Below are positions 9,221-18,947 of a DNA stretch of 64,000 bases, piece after piece. The translations under genes were made by a program, and so were the position numbers. The notes under the pieces were generated by a model. That model made no database searches, had not been told where the DNA came from, and saw only the letters and a list, made by a program, of their open reading frames with translations. Origin of the DNA: Leisingera aquaemixtae (GTDB lineage Bacteria; Pseudomonadota; Alphaproteobacteria; Rhodobacterales; Rhodobacteraceae); NCBI RefSeq assembly GCF_001458395.1, contig NZ_CYSR01000002.1:275774-339773 (forward strand), given 5' to 3'. Every line of letters begins with the position of its first letter. Position 1 is the first letter of the stretch.

Positions 9221-9664
9221 TCAGTCAGGGGCGGGCCCTGCCGTCTCCTCTGACAGGATGCCGAAATAGCCGGGCAGGAGATCATTCAGGCGCTGGCGGC
9301 CTTCTGCCGTCAGGAAGACTTCTTTGGAGCGCCCGTCCGTCCGGCTTGCAGCGAGCGTTATCAGGCAGTCCTGCTCCAGCCCCTGCAAGGTTCTGCTGAG
9401 CACTGGCTTGGAGATATCTATCCGCTGCGCGATGTCATTCGGGGTCAGCGACCGGCGCTCCGGCTCCCGGTCGATCACGATCAGCACCAGGAACCGCAGC
9501 TGCGACAGCCCATGGGCGGCGAAATAGCTGTCGAGCCTGCGGATGAGAAGGCTGGCGCGCCGCATCATCACCAGGGCGCCGGTGATGCGCACAGGGTCCG
9601 CGCCGCAGGGGGCGGCGTAAGCTTCGACCATCTGCTGCGACGGGAGATCCTTGAGGAAGAACAC
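9221..9664 (-). CDS. MarR-family transcriptional regulator
   Basis: A 147-residue winged-helix regulator. After an N-terminal dimerisation helix come the recognition region (LTPNDIAQRIDISKPVLSRTLQGLEQ) and the beta-wing (ITLAASRTDGRSKEVFLTAEG). The DGRSKEVFLT stretch is the classical MarR wing motif. It is the second gene of a two-gene reverse-strand unit, starting six bases after the ABM monooxygenase stop. The perfect palindrome at 9980-9995 upstream of that unit is a plausible autoregulatory operator. The ligand is unknown; its partner suggests quinones or other reactive aromatics. Confidence 0.9.
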   Translation of the reverse strand: MFFLKDLPSQQMVEAYAAPCGADPVRITGALVMMRRASLLIRRLDSYFAAHGLSQLRFLVLIVIDREPERRSLTPNDIAQRIDISKPVLSRTLQGLEQDCLITLAASRTDGRSKEVFLTAEGRQRLNDLLPGYFGILSEETAGPAPD

Positions 9665-9670
9665 CGGCGT

Positions 9671-9964
9671 TCAGGCCAGCGGCGTCATCTTGTGGATTTC
9701 GACCGGTGCCGCCAGCCAATCCTCGTATTTGGCAAAGATCGGGGCGATGTAGGGGGCGGCGTAATGCTGTGCCAGCGCGCCGTCGCTGGCCCATTCCTCG
9801 TCCAGATAAAAACAGGTGCCGTCACGGCCTTCGAGCAGGTTGAACTTGAGGCAGCCCGGCTCGGCGCGTGTCTGGGCGAGAATGCTGAGCAGGCTGTCCC
9901 GGACGGCGTCCTGGTGTTCCGGCTTGGGCGTGATTTTGGCAAACAATTGAAAAGGGGCGGTCAT
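9671..9964 (-). CDS. Antibiotic-biosynthesis-monooxygenase (ABM/YgiN-like) domain protein
   Basis: A 97-residue single-domain protein of the dimeric alpha-beta ABM fold, similar to YgiN quinol monooxygenase. The family pattern is visible: an N-terminal strand (FAKITPKP), a long helix (LLSILAQTRAEPGCLKFNLLEG), an FYLDEEWASDGALAQHYAAPYI segment and a C-terminal strand. The ATG at 9964 is preferred over the one at 9976 because GGAG lies six bases before it. It is the first gene of a unit with the MarR regulator. Its substrate cannot be read from the sequence; quinone or aldehyde handling under MarR control is an inference. Confidence 0.85.
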   Translation of the reverse strand: MTAPFQLFAKITPKPEHQDAVRDSLLSILAQTRAEPGCLKFNLLEGRDGTCFYLDEEWASDGALAQHYAAPYIAPIFAKYEDWLAAPVEIHKMTPLA

Positions 9965-9979
9965 GGGAAACTCCATTTA

Positions 9980-9995
9980 AGTTATCACGATAACT
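9980..9995. promoter_or_regulatory. Probable MarR operator
   Basis: Perfect inverted repeat AGTTATC-AC-GATAACT, 16 bp, lying 15 bases upstream of the ABM start codon and at the head of the ABM-marR unit. Size and symmetry fit a MarR dimer site. Being in the promoter/leader of the unit that ends with marR suggests autorepression. Confidence 0.65.
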
Positions 9996-10030
9996 AAATA
10001 GCCGGCGGGCGGCTTGGAGTAAAGCCGCGC

Positions 10031-11212
10031 TTAGCCCTTGGCGGCGATGGCGGCGCCCGCGGCATGGCCTGACGACCAGGCCCATTGGAAGTTGTAGCCG
10101 CCGAGCCAGCCGGTCACGTCCACCGCCTCGCCGATGGCGTAGAGGCCGGGGGCGGCTTTGGCCTCCATCGTCTTGGAGGAGAGGCCATCGGTGCTGATGC
10201 CGCCCAGGGTGACCTCCGCCGTGCGGTAGCCTTCGGTGCCCGCGGGCAGCAGGCGCCAGTTCTGCAAGGCCTCGCACAGCGCGGCGAGCGCGGCGTCGGA
10301 CTGGTCGGCCAGACGGCCCTTGAGGGCAAGCTGGGGCGCGAGGAACTCCACCAGTTTTCCGGGCAGGTGGCGGGACAGCTCGGTGGTCAGGTCGCGGCGG
10401 CCCCCGGCCTGGCGCTGGTCGCGCAGCAGGTCGTAAAGCGGCGTCCCGGGGATCAGGTTGGCCGTGATCTCCTCCCCCTCGCGCCAATAGGAGGAGAGCT
10501 GCAGCACCGACGGGCCGGAGAGGCCGCGGTGGGTGAACAGCAGCGCTTCGTCAAAGGAGGTGCGGTGGTTGCTGAGGCGTGCAGGCAGGGAGACGCCGGC
10601 CAGCGGCTGGAAGCGCCCGTCGGGGAAGGTGAAGGGCACCAGCGCCGGACGGGTGTCCGTGATCTCCAGCCCGAACTGGCGGGCGAGGTCATAGGCGAGG
10701 CCGGTGGCGCCCATCTTGGGGATCGACTTGCCGCCGGTGGCCAGCACCAGGTTGCGGCAGGTGACGGTCTGCGCCTTGCCCTCGCGCAGGAGTTTGACCG
10801 CGTAGCCCTCCGCGGTCTGCTCCACGGCCTCGACCGAGGTCTGCAGCCACAGGTCCGCGCCGGCCTGCGCCATCTCCTGCGTCAGCATGGCGATGATCTG
10901 CTTGGCGGAGCCGTCGCAGAACAGCTGGCCCAGGGTCTTCTCATGCCAGGCGATGCCATGGCGGTCGACCAGACCGATGAAGTCCCACTGGGTGTAACGG
11001 GCCAGCGCCGACTTGCAGAAATGCGGGTTGGCGGAGAGGTAGTTCTTCGCCTCCGCATACATGTTGGTGAAGTTGCAGCGGCCGCCGCCGGAGATGCGGA
11101 TCTTCTCGCCCGGCGCCTTGGCGTGGTCGATCACCAGGGTGCTGCCGCCGCAATGGCGCGCGCACATCATGCCGGCCGCGCCGGCGCCGAGAATCATGGT
11201 GTTTATCCGCAT
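10031..11212 (-). CDS. BaiN/RdsA-family NAD(P)/FAD-dependent oxidoreductase
   Basis: A flavoprotein of about 393 residues of the HI0933/YhiN (BaiN) family. The N-terminal dinucleotide motif is GAGAAG, followed by the family signatures KIRISGGGRCNFTN and LVLATGGKSIPKMGATG. The C-terminal GGISTDGLSSKTMEAK and the FAD-binding AIGEAVDVTGWLGGYNFQWAW stretch complete it. The frame remains open to 11380, but that extension is Arg/Pro-rich and unlike the family. The ATG at 11212 is chosen; 11221 is equally possible. Reaction and substrate are not known for most members. It is transcribed away from ftsW and interrupts the dcw order between murD and ftsW. Confidence 0.9.
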   Translation of the reverse strand: MRINTMILGAGAAGMMCARHCGGSTLVIDHAKAPGEKIRISGGGRCNFTNMYAEAKNYLSANPHFCKSALARYTQWDFIGLVDRHGIAWHEKTLGQLFCDGSAKQIIAMLTQEMAQAGADLWLQTSVEAVEQTAEGYAVKLLREGKAQTVTCRNLVLATGGKSIPKMGATGLAYDLARQFGLEITDTRPALVPFTFPDGRFQPLAGVSLPARLSNHRTSFDEALLFTHRGLSGPSVLQLSSYWREGEEITANLIPGTPLYDLLRDQRQAGGRRDLTTELSRHLPGKLVEFLAPQLALKGRLADQSDAALAALCEALQNWRLLPAGTEGYRTAEVTLGGISTDGLSSKTMEAKAAPGLYAIGEAVDVTGWLGGYNFQWAWSSGHAAGAAIAAKG

Positions 11213-11448
11213 GGCGCGCATCGACCACGGAATCGGCGCCGGCGCAAGAGGGAGGTCCCGGCGGCGGCTGTTTGCGCATCGCCGGCGGCAAGCGGGCGGC
11301 TTCTTGCCTGTCAAGGCAGGCCTGCGGCGGGGCGGTGGGATTCCGCCGAGGGGTGTTCTTTTTCTGGCGCCAGCGCTCACGAATCGTTACAGTTTAAGTG
11401 AGACCCCGAAAAATGGGGCGGAGCGAGGCAATTAGTGGCGGTATTCCC

Positions 11449-12615
11449 ATGACTGAGATGGTCTATGGCGCGGTTCCTGTGCGGGCAGGCGAGCCGATCC
11501 TTCCGAAATGGTGGCGGACGCTGGATAAATGGACGATGTCCTGCATCCTGATGCTGTTCGTGATCGGCCTGCTGCTGGGGCTTGCGGCTTCGGTGCCGCT
11601 GGCGGAGCGCAACGGCTTCGGCAATTTCCACTACGTGCAGCGGCAGGCGGTGTTCGGCCTGACGGCGCTCGCGGCGATGCTGGTGACTTCGGTGATGTCG
11701 CCGGTGCTGGTGCGGCGGCTGGCGGTGGTCGGCTTTGCCGTGGCCTTTGTGGCACTGGCGTTCCTGCCCATTTTCGGCACCGACTTCGGCAAGGGTGCGG
11801 TGCGCTGGTATTCGCTGGGCTTTGCCTCGCTGCAGCCGTCGGAGTTCCTGAAGCCCGGCTTCATCGTGGTCGCCGCCTGGATGATTGCCGCCAGCCAGCA
11901 GATCAACGGCCCGCCGGGCACGCTGATGTCCTTCGCGCTGTGCATGATGGTGGTGATGATGCTGGTTCTGCAGCCTGATTTCGGCCAGGCAAGCCTGATC
12001 CTGTTCGGCTGGGGCGTGATGTATTTCGTGGCGGGCGCGCCGATGCTGCTGCTGGTGTGCATGGCTGCCGTGGTCGTGATGGGCGGTATCTTTGCCTATA
12101 ACAGCTCGGAACACTTTGCCCGCCGCATCGACGGCTTCCTGAACCCGGATGTCGATCCGACCACCCAGCTGGGCTATGCCACCAACGCGATCCGCGAGGG
12201 CGGTTTGTTCGGCGTCGGCGTCGGCGAGGGGCAGGTGAAATGGTCGCTGCCCGATGCCCACACCGATTTCATCGTCGCCGTCGCGGCAGAGGAATACGGG
12301 CTGGTGCTGGTGGCGGTGCTGATCGCGCTTTACGCGCTGATCGTGGTGCGCTCGCTGTTCCGGCTGATGCGCGAGCGCGATACTTTCATCCGTCTCGCCG
12401 GCACCGGCCTCGTGTGCATGTTTGGCGTTCAGGCGATGATCAACATGGGGGTGGCGGTGCGGCTTTTGCCCGCCAAAGGCATGACCTTGCCGTTTGTCAG
12501 CTACGGCGGATCCTCGCTGATTGCCACCGGGATCGCAGTGGGTATGCTGCTGGCCTTTACCCGGACGCGCCCGCAGGGCGGGATTGCCGATTACCTGAAC
12601 GGCCGCGGCCGCTGA
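11449..12615 (+). CDS. ftsW: FtsW, SEDS-family septal peptidoglycan polymerase
   Basis: Multi-pass inner-membrane glycosyltransferase that polymerises lipid II at the septum together with FtsI. The protein has 388 residues from the ATG at 11449 (MTEMVYG), with about ten hydrophobic helices. SEDS motifs are clear: [11 protein letters not shown] near the middle, the [18 protein letters not shown] loop and the C-terminal [12 protein letters not shown]. The cytoplasmic N-terminus of about 30 residues carries no recognisable extra domain. It resumes the forward-strand dcw cluster after the reverse-strand island and precedes murG by 26 bases. Confidence 0.96.
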   Translation: MTEMVYGAVPVRAGEPILPKWWRTLDKWTMSCILMLFVIGLLLGLAASVPLAERNGFGNFHYVQRQAVFGLTALAAMLVTSVMSPVLVRRLAVVGFAVAFVALAFLPIFGTDFGKGAVRWYSLGFASLQPSEFLKPGFIVVAAWMIAASQQINGPPGTLMSFALCMMVVMMLVLQPDFGQASLILFGWGVMYFVAGAPMLLLVCMAAVVVMGGIFAYNSSEHFARRIDGFLNPDVDPTTQLGYATNAIREGGLFGVGVGEGQVKWSLPDAHTDFIVAVAAEEYGLVLVAVLIALYALIVVRSLFRLMRERDTFIRLAGTGLVCMFGVQAMINMGVAVRLLPAKGMTLPFVSYGGSSLIATGIAVGMLLAFTRTRPQGGIADYLNGRGR

Positions 12616-12641
12616 CGAGATTTGGAAAGAGACCACCTGGG

Positions 12642-13733
12642 ATGGCACAGAAACTGCTTTTGATGGCTGCCGGCGGAACCGGCGGCCATATGTTTCCTGC
12701 ACAGGCGCTGGCCGAGGCGATGCTGGCGCGCGGCTGGCGGGTGAAGCTGTCGACGGATGCGCGCGGCGCGCGCTACACCGCCGCCTTTCCAAGCGCGGTG
12801 GAGATTTCCGAGGTGTCCTCTGCCACCTTTGCCCAGGGCGGGCTGCTGGCCAAGGCGCTGGCGGGACCGAAGATCGCGGCCGGCGTTCTGTCGATGGCCG
12901 CGCAGATGCGGCGGGAGCGGCCTGATGCGGTGATCGGGTTCGGCGGCTACCCGTCGATCCCGGCGCTGGGAGCGGCCACGCTGCTGAAGCTGCCGCGGAT
13001 GATCCATGAGCAGAACGGCGTGCTGGGCCGGGTGAACCAGCTGTTTGCCAAGCGGGTGGCGGGTGTGGCCTGCGGCACCTGGCCGACAGCTTTGCCCGAT
13101 GGGGTGCCGCATGAACACGCGGGCAACCCGGTGCGGGCCGCGGTGAGGGAGCGGGCCGGTGCCGCCTATATCCCGCCGGGGGACTATCCGATGTCGCTCC
13201 TGGTGATGGGCGGCAGCCAGGGCGCGCGGATCCTGAGCGATGTGGTGCCCGCTGCGGTGGCCGCGCTGCCGGAGGAGCTCCGCCGGCATCTGCGCGTCTC
13301 GCATCAGGCGCGGGAAGAAGACCTGGAGCGGGTCAATGCGTATTATGCCGAACATGGCATCAACGCTGACGTGCAGACCTTTTTCACCGACGTGCCCGCC
13401 CGCATGTCGGAGGCGCAGTTGGTGATCTCGCGTTCGGGGGCGTCTTCGGTCGCGGATATCTCGATCATCGGGCGGCCCTCGATCCTGATCCCCTTTGCCG
13501 CCGCGGCAGGCGATCATCAGACCGCGAACGCCCGCGGGCTGGTGAATGCCAATGCCGCCGTGATGATCCCGGAAAGCGCCCTTGATATCCCGGTGCTGGC
13601 GGAGCATATGGGCGCAATTCTGAGTAACCCGCGGGCCGCCACGCAGATGGCGGCGGCTGCACTAGGCGCCGGGGTTCCCGATGCCACCGAACGCCTGGCG
13701 GCCTTGGTGGAACAGCTGGCCGAAGAAGGATAA
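12642..13733 (+). CDS. murG: MurG, lipid I to lipid II GlcNAc transferase
   Basis: Peripheral inner-membrane glycosyltransferase (GT28) on the cytoplasmic face that adds GlcNAc to lipid I. The protein has 363 residues. The N-domain glycine loop GGTGGH lies at residues 11-16, the second G-loop GGSQGAR is in the middle, and the donor-binding [20 protein letters not shown] followed by GDHQTANA is in the C-domain. The long open frame upstream runs through ftsW in another frame and is not coding; the ATG at 12642 fits the family N-terminus. murC starts five bases after the stop. Confidence 0.96.
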   Translation: MAQKLLLMAAGGTGGHMFPAQALAEAMLARGWRVKLSTDARGARYTAAFPSAVEISEVSSATFAQGGLLAKALAGPKIAAGVLSMAAQMRRERPDAVIGFGGYPSIPALGAATLLKLPRMIHEQNGVLGRVNQLFAKRVAGVACGTWPTALPDGVPHEHAGNPVRAAVRERAGAAYIPPGDYPMSLLVMGGSQGARILSDVVPAAVAALPEELRRHLRVSHQAREEDLERVNAYYAEHGINADVQTFFTDVPARMSEAQLVISRSGASSVADISIIGRPSILIPFAAAAGDHQTANARGLVNANAAVMIPESALDIPVLAEHMGAILSNPRAATQMAAAALGAGVPDATERLAALVEQLAEEG

Positions 13734-13738
13734 ACGTT

Positions 13739-15136
13739 ATGAACCCTGCAACCAAACTGCCCGGTGACGTCGGCCCCATCCACTTTGTCGGCATCGGGGG
13801 CATCGGCATGTCGGGCATCGCCGAGGTGCTGTTGAACCTCGGCTATATGGTGCAGGGGTCGGACCTGAAATCCTCCAAGATCACCAGCCGGCTGCAAGAG
13901 CTGGGCGCGCGCATCTTCGTGGGCCAGAAGGCGGAGAACCTGGAGGAGGCCGCGGTTGTGGTGATCTCCTCGGCGATCAAGCCGGGCAATCCGGAGCTGG
14001 ACGAGGCCCGGCTGCGCGGCCTGCCGGTGGTGCGCCGCGCCGACATGCTGGCCGAGCTGATGCGGCTGAAATCGAACGTCGCCATTGGCGGCACCCATGG
14101 CAAGACCACAACTACCACCATGATGGCAGAGCTGATGGTGGCGGGCGGTTTCGACCCCACGATCGTCAACGGCGGCATTATTCACGCCTATGGCTCGAAC
14201 GCGCGGATGGGGCAGGGTGAATGGATGGTGGTCGAGGCGGATGAAAGCGACGGCTCCTTCAACCGGCTGCCCGCGACCATCGCCGTGGTGACCAATATCG
14301 ACCCGGAGCATATGGAGCACTGGGGCGATTTCGATCGCTTGCGCGACGGGTTTCTGGAGTTTGTCTCCAACATCCCGTTCTACGGCATCGCGGTCTGCTG
14401 CACCGACCATGCGGAGGTGCAGGCGCTGGTGGGCCGGATTTCCGACCGCCGGGTGGTGACCTATGGCTTCAACGCGCAGGCCGATGTACGCGCTGTCAAT
14501 CTGACCTACAAGGCGGGCGTTGCGCATTTCGACGTGGTGCTGCAGGCCGAGGAGCGGGTGATCGAAGGCTGCACCCTGCCGATGCCGGGGGACCACAATG
14601 TCTCCAACGCGCTGTCGGCGGTTGCGGTGGCGCGGCATCTGGGTATGAACAGCACCGAGATCCGCGAGGCGCTGGCCGCCTTCGGCGGCGTCAACCGGCG
14701 CTTCACCAAGGTGGGTGAAGTGAACGGCGTCACCATCATCGACGATTACGGCCACCACCCGGTGGAAATCGCCGCGGTGCTGAAGGCGGCGCGCCAGGCC
14801 TGCGACGGCCGGGTGATCGCGGTGCATCAGCCGCACCGCTATTCGCGGCTGTCGAATCTGTTCGAAGATTTCTGCGCCTGTTTCAACGAGGCCGATGTGG
14901 TGGCAATCGCCGAGGTCTTTGCCGCGGGCGAAGACCCGATCGAGGGCGCCAGCCGCGATGACCTGGTGGCGGGCCTGATCCGCCACGGCCACCGCCACGC
15001 CCGTGCCCTGCTGAACGAGGAAGACCTGGAGCGCCTGGTGCGCGAGCAGGCCCGTCCCGGCGACATGGTTGTCTGCCTGGGCGCGGGCACCATCAGCACT
15101 TGGGCCAACGGCCTGCCTGAAAGGCTGGAACGCTGA
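13739..15136 (+). CDS. murC: MurC, UDP-MurNAc:L-alanine ligase
   Basis: First Mur ligase of the pathway, adding L-alanine to UDP-MurNAc in the cytoplasm. The protein has 465 residues: the N-terminal [17 protein letters not shown]-site, the P-loop [11 protein letters not shown] starting at about residue 117, EADESDGSF, and the C-domain [10 protein letters not shown] motif. The SD-like GAAGAAGGA is formed by the last codons of murG, so the two genes are tightly coupled. Length and motifs match the family. Confidence 0.97.
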   Translation: MNPATKLPGDVGPIHFVGIGGIGMSGIAEVLLNLGYMVQGSDLKSSKITSRLQELGARIFVGQKAENLEEAAVVVISSAIKPGNPELDEARLRGLPVVRRADMLAELMRLKSNVAIGGTHGKTTTTTMMAELMVAGGFDPTIVNGGIIHAYGSNARMGQGEWMVVEADESDGSFNRLPATIAVVTNIDPEHMEHWGDFDRLRDGFLEFVSNIPFYGIAVCCTDHAEVQALVGRISDRRVVTYGFNAQADVRAVNLTYKAGVAHFDVVLQAEERVIEGCTLPMPGDHNVSNALSAVAVARHLGMNSTEIREALAAFGGVNRRFTKVGEVNGVTIIDDYGHHPVEIAAVLKAARQACDGRVIAVHQPHRYSRLSNLFEDFCACFNEADVVAIAEVFAAGEDPIEGASRDDLVAGLIRHGHRHARALLNEEDLERLVREQARPGDMVVCLGAGTISTWANGLPERLER

Positions 15137-15236
15137 GGGGTGCGGCAGCCGAAGCGGGCTCTGCCCCCCGCCGCCGGTGGCGGCTCCCCCCGGGATATTT
15201 CCGGCCAGAAGAAGCTGGCAGGGTGAGGAGCGCGGT

Positions 15237-15485
15237 GTGACGCTGTCGCTGACCCTTGCTGCCGTCTGGGCGCTGGCCGCCAATATCCTGGCGATGATTC
15301 CCAGCCGCGACGGCCATTGGACCCGGGCCTATGTGCTGATTGGGCTGTGGATTCCGCTGCTGGGCTATGTGACCTGGGAGAACGGCCCCTGGTGGGGGCT
15401 AGCGGTGCTGCTGGCAGGGATGTCGGTGCTGCGCTGGCCGGTCATTTACCTGGGCCGCTATATCCGGCGCTCGCTGCGGCGCTGA
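15237..15485 (+). CDS. DUF2484 small membrane protein
   Basis: An 82-residue protein starting at GTG 15237, with GGAG about seven bases upstream. Three hydrophobic segments (about residues 3-20, 28-44 and 49-68) end in a strongly basic tail (LGRYIRRSLRR), predicting an inner-membrane protein with a cytoplasmic C-terminus. It matches the DUF2484 proteins known from Rhodobacteraceae at this place between murC and murB. The function is unknown. Its conserved setting suggests a link to precursor synthesis or septum formation, but nothing in the sequence proves it. Confidence 0.75.
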   Translation: MTLSLTLAAVWALAANILAMIPSRDGHWTRAYVLIGLWIPLLGYVTWENGPWWGLAVLLAGMSVLRWPVIYLGRYIRRSLRR

Positions 15486-15622
15486 CAGGCGCACCCCGGG
15501 CGGTGCGCTTAACGAAATTTTTCCAGTCCGCCAGTATTACTGCCTGAGAAATACGACTGCCCTAGGAATATTCGGTTCTGTTTTTGAGTGCCGGCATGTG
15601 TCTGCCGGCGGGGGAGGCTTGT

Positions 15623-15934
15623 ATGGCCGCTGTGATTGCAATCTGGCTGGCGTTCGGCGCCGCTTGGCTGATCGGATTTTATATTCTCGCCCGCCACCGG
15701 TGGCACCGGCTGGCCAAGGGTCTGGTGCTGGTTTGGGTGGCCATTCTGATCTGGCTGGCGGTCAGCCGGTTTGAGCAGAATCATGAACACGACGTCCGCC
15801 AGGTCGTGTTGTCCCTTTATTTCAACGGCCATCTTGTTTACGGACTGTGCGCGTTCATAGGCTGGAAACTGGGGCAGAAAAGACGATGGCGGCGCGTTCT
15901 GAAATCATACTTCCGGCGGCTCGCGGGCGGCTGA
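15623..15934 (+). CDS. Small membrane protein overlapping murB
   Basis: A 103-residue protein from ATG 15623, which has a strong GGGGGAGG ribosome site. Three hydrophobic stretches (about residues 2-22, 30-46 and 70-84) and a basic C-terminus ([14 protein letters not shown]) predict an inner-membrane protein. A His/Glu-rich loop ([11 protein letters not shown]) connects the last helices. No family is recognised. Its last 49 bases overlap the 5' end of murB in another frame, an unusually deep overlap for this cluster. The good SD and hydrophobic periodicity support a real gene, likely co-expressed with murB. Confidence 0.65.
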   Translation: MAAVIAIWLAFGAAWLIGFYILARHRWHRLAKGLVLVWVAILIWLAVSRFEQNHEHDVRQVVLSLYFNGHLVYGLCAFIGWKLGQKRRWRRVLKSYFRRLAGG

Positions 15935-16827
15935 CCCGGCAAAAGCTGCTGGCGGAGCTGACCTGGCTGCGGGTGGGCGGCCCGGCCGACCACCTGTTTC
16001 AGCCTGCGGATACTGAGGATCTGGCGGACTTCCTGCGCCAGCTGGACCCGGGCGTGCAGGTGTTCCCGATGGGGGTCGGCTCCAACCTGATCGTGCGCGA
16101 CGGCGGATTGCGCGCCGTGGTGATCCGGCTGGGCCGCGGCTTTAACGCCATTGAAACAGACGGCGATACCGTGACCGCCGGGGCCGCGGCGCTGGATTCG
16201 CATGTGGCGAAAAAAGCGGCGGATGCGGGCATCGACCTCACCTTCCTGCGCACCATTCCCGGCTCGATCGGCGGTGCAGTGCGGATGAACGCGGGCTGCT
16301 ATGGCAGCTATACCGCGGATGTTTTTGTCTCTGCCACTATCGTGACCCGCCAGGGGGAGATCCGGGAGATCACCGCTGATGAGCTCGGCTTCCAGTACCG
16401 CCAGACCGACTTTCCCGAAGGTGCGGTTCTGGTTTCGGCCAAGCTGCGCGGCCCCAAGGGCGACCCGGCGGAGCTGCACGCGCGGATGGAAGCGCAGCTG
16501 CACAAGCGGGATGAGACCCAGCCGGTCAAGGACCGTTCGGCCGGGTCCACCTTCCGCAACCCGGCAGGATTCTCTTCGACCGGGCAGGCGGATGATGTGC
16601 ATGACCTGAAGGCCTGGAAAGTGATCGACGACGCCGGTATGCGCGGCGCCCGGCGCGGGGCTGCGCAGATGAGCGAAAAGCATTCCAACTTCCTGATCAA
16701 CACCGGTGGCGCCACTGCCGCAGATCTGGAAGGCCTGGGCGAAGACGTGCGGAAAAAGGTTTACGAGAATTCCGGCATCAGGCTAGAGTGGGAAATCATG
16801 CGGATAGGTGATCCGCTTCCCGAATAG
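15886..16827 (+). CDS. murB: MurB, UDP-N-acetylenolpyruvoylglucosamine reductase
   Basis: FAD- and NADPH-dependent cytoplasmic reductase that makes UDP-MurNAc, the MurC substrate. The protein has 313 residues from ATG 15886, the size of a type II MurB. The FAD domain carries [22 protein letters not shown] and [17 protein letters not shown]. The catalytic serine region is [10 protein letters not shown], and [19 protein letters not shown] lies near the C-terminus. The in-frame GTG at 15847 is possible but would add a non-conserved stretch. The start overlaps the preceding small membrane gene by 49 bases. Confidence 0.96.
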   Translation: MAARSEIILPAARGRLTRQKLLAELTWLRVGGPADHLFQPADTEDLADFLRQLDPGVQVFPMGVGSNLIVRDGGLRAVVIRLGRGFNAIETDGDTVTAGAAALDSHVAKKAADAGIDLTFLRTIPGSIGGAVRMNAGCYGSYTADVFVSATIVTRQGEIREITADELGFQYRQTDFPEGAVLVSAKLRGPKGDPAELHARMEAQLHKRDETQPVKDRSAGSTFRNPAGFSSTGQADDVHDLKAWKVIDDAGMRGARRGAAQMSEKHSNFLINTGGATAADLEGLGEDVRKKVYENSGIRLEWEIMRIGDPLPE

Positions 16828-17141
16828 CTTGAAAACCTGAATGCTGACAAAGGCTTCTGTTGCCGCAGCTTGAGGTCACCATGTGGTCCCGGCGGGACCC
16901 GGGCAGCGGCAATTGTTAAACGTGGTAAAGGCAGTGTTAACGCGCCGGTAAGGATTTGGGCGTTAGGGTGCCGAAGAGGCGGCAATGGCATGCCGGTTGA
17001 AGGGGCTGCAGCCCCGCCAGACACTGGGGCGCGCGGCCCCGCAAGAACCGGCCGGGGGAACCCCGGCACCAAGGCATAAGGCGGGCCCGTTCAGGGCTCC
17101 AAGAACCAGGGGCAGAAAAGCCCCGCATATTGAGGCGCTTC
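16828..17141. other. Intergenic leader between murB and ddl
   Basis: A 314-base gap with no credible gene. It contains an AT-richer segment with GTTAA repeats (about 16914-16942), a perfect 14-base palindrome GGGGCTGCAGCCCC (17002-17015), and a hairpin GCCGGGG-GAA-CCCCGGC (17051-17067) some 75 bases before ddl. These could form a leader structure or transcription terminator/attenuator for the ddl-ftsQ-ftsA unit. No typical promoter was identified with confidence. Confidence 0.4.
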
Positions 17142-18065
17142 GTGGTGAGTAAGTCGAGCAGGGCACTCCCGAAAGTCGCGGTGCTGATGGGCGGACCGTC
17201 AGCCGAACGCGAGGTATCGCTGTCCAGCGGCCGTGAATGCGCGGCCGCTTTGCGCGGTGAGGGGTTCGAGGTTGTTGAGGTGGACGCAGGCCGGGACCTG
17301 CATGCGCGCCTGGCAGAGGCAAAGCCGGATGTGGTGTTCAACGCGCTGCACGGGCGCTGGGGCGAGGACGGCTGCGTCCAGGGCCTGCTGGAGTGGCTGG
17401 GCCTGCCCTATACCCATTCCGGGGTGCTGGCCTCGGCGCTGGCGATGGATAAGCAGCGCTCCAAGGAAGTCTACCGTTCTGCCGGGCTGCCGGTGGTGGA
17501 CAGCGGGCTTTATGCCAAGGATGAGGTTACGGCCGGCCACGTGATGGCGCCGCCCTATGTGGTGAAGCCCAACAACGAGGGTTCCAGCGTCGGCATCTAC
17601 ATCGTGCATGAGGCCGCCAACGGCCCGCCGCAGCTGTCGGAGGAGATGCCGCAGCAGGTGATGGTGGAAACCTACGCGCCGGGGCGCGAGCTGACCACCA
17701 CCGTGATCGGGGACCGGGCGCTGACGGTGACCGACATCCTGACCGACGGCTGGTATGACTATGACGCCAAGTACAAGCCGGGGGGCTCGCGCCATGTCCT
17801 GCCTGCGGACCTGCCGCGGGAAATCCACGACCTGTGCCTGGAATATGCGCTGAAGGCGCATGAGGCTTTGGGCTGCCGAGGTGTCAGCCGCACCGATTTT
17901 CGCTGGGATGAGACCCGCGGCGCCAGCGGCCTGGTGCTCTTGGAGACCAACACCCAGCCCGGCATGACGCCGACCTCGCTGGTGCCGGAGCAGGCGGCTT
18001 TCTGCGGCATGAGCTTCGGCCAGCTTTGCGCCTGGATGGTGGAGGATGCCTCATGCAATCGCTGA
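17142..18065 (+). CDS. ddl: D-alanine--D-alanine ligase
   Basis: Cytoplasmic ATP-grasp enzyme that joins two D-alanines, supplying MurF. From GTG 17142 the protein has 307 residues; the next codon (17145) is also GTG and equally plausible. A GAGG ribosome site lies six to nine bases upstream. Signatures are [17 protein letters not shown] at the N-terminus, the [10 protein letters not shown] loop, the ATP-grasp [12 protein letters not shown], and [19 protein letters not shown] at the C-terminus. It overlaps ftsQ by 13 bases, so the two are probably translationally coupled. Confidence 0.95.
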   Translation: MVSKSSRALPKVAVLMGGPSAEREVSLSSGRECAAALRGEGFEVVEVDAGRDLHARLAEAKPDVVFNALHGRWGEDGCVQGLLEWLGLPYTHSGVLASALAMDKQRSKEVYRSAGLPVVDSGLYAKDEVTAGHVMAPPYVVKPNNEGSSVGIYIVHEAANGPPQLSEEMPQQVMVETYAPGRELTTTVIGDRALTVTDILTDGWYDYDAKYKPGGSRHVLPADLPREIHDLCLEYALKAHEALGCRGVSRTDFRWDETRGASGLVLLETNTQPGMTPTSLVPEQAAFCGMSFGQLCAWMVEDASCNR

Positions 18066-18946
18066 AGGGGCGGTTCCGCCGCAGCGCAGAGGGGCGGGCG
18101 GACCCGGCGCCGTCGCGGCTGAAGTACCGGCTGCAGCGCTGGATGCTGACGCCGGGCATCCGCTTCGGGCTGCGGTTCGGGGTGCCGCTGTGCCTGGTCC
18201 TGGCGGCCGGCAGCGCCTATCTGGCGGATGAGGGGCGCCGCGACACGCTGCAGGGGCTGGTCAACGATGCCCGCGCCGCCATTCAGGAGCGGCCCGAGTT
18301 CATGGTCAAGGTGATGGCGGTGGACGGGGCAGGCACCAGCGTGGCACAGGATATCCGCGAGGTGGTGCCGCTGGATTTCCCGGTCAGCTCCTTCGATCTG
18401 GATCTGGAGCAGATCCGCGACGTGATCACCGGGCTGGATCCGGTGAAATCCGCAAGTGTCAGGATCCGCCCGGGCGGCATCCTGCAGGTGGATGTCGAGG
18501 AGCGCCAGCCGGCGCTGATCTGGCGCAGCCGCGAGGGGCTGGCGCTGCTGGATGAGACCGGCACCCATGTCGCCGAGCTGGGCCGCCGCAGCCTGCATCC
18601 CGACTTGCCGCTGATCGCGGGTAAGGGGGCGGCCGGGCACGCGGCGCAGGCGCTGCGGCTGTTTGCGGCGGCAAAACCCCTGGGGCCGCGGCTGCGCGGC
18701 CTGGTGCGTATCGGCGAACGGCGCTGGGACTTGGTGCTGGACCGCAAGCAGCGCATTATGCTGCCGGCGGAAAATCCGGTGCGCGCTTTGGAGCGGGTGC
18801 TGGCGGTGAGTGAAGTTCAGGATTTGCTGGAGCGCGATGTGGCAGCGGTGGATATGCGTCTGGCTGGGCGTCCGACCATCCGCATGTCCGAAAACGCAGT
18901 GGAAAACTGGTGGCGCATCCGGCAGTTGAATGGGGGCGGGCAGTAA
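18053..18946 (+). CDS. ftsQ: FtsQ, divisome membrane protein with POTRA domain
   Basis: Bitopic inner-membrane protein that links early and late division proteins. From ATG 18053 (GGAGG nine bases upstream, inside ddl) it has 297 residues: a basic cytoplasmic N-terminus, one membrane helix (about residues 42-60, [16 protein letters not shown]), then a periplasmic POTRA domain ([49 protein letters not shown]) and a beta domain. ftsA begins two bases after the stop. Identification rests on the domain order and position. Confidence 0.94.
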   Translation: MQSLKGRFRRSAEGRADPAPSRLKYRLQRWMLTPGIRFGLRFGVPLCLVLAAGSAYLADEGRRDTLQGLVNDARAAIQERPEFMVKVMAVDGAGTSVAQDIREVVPLDFPVSSFDLDLEQIRDVITGLDPVKSASVRIRPGGILQVDVEERQPALIWRSREGLALLDETGTHVAELGRRSLHPDLPLIAGKGAAGHAAQALRLFAAAKPLGPRLRGLVRIGERRWDLVLDRKQRIMLPAENPVRALERVLAVSEVQDLLERDVAAVDMRLAGRPTIRMSENAVENWWRIRQLNGGGQ

Positions 18947-18947
18947 C

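Noticed and set aside
16914..16942. GTTAA repeats as a CtrA site before ddl
   Set aside because: The two TTAA boxes are 17 bases apart, not seven.
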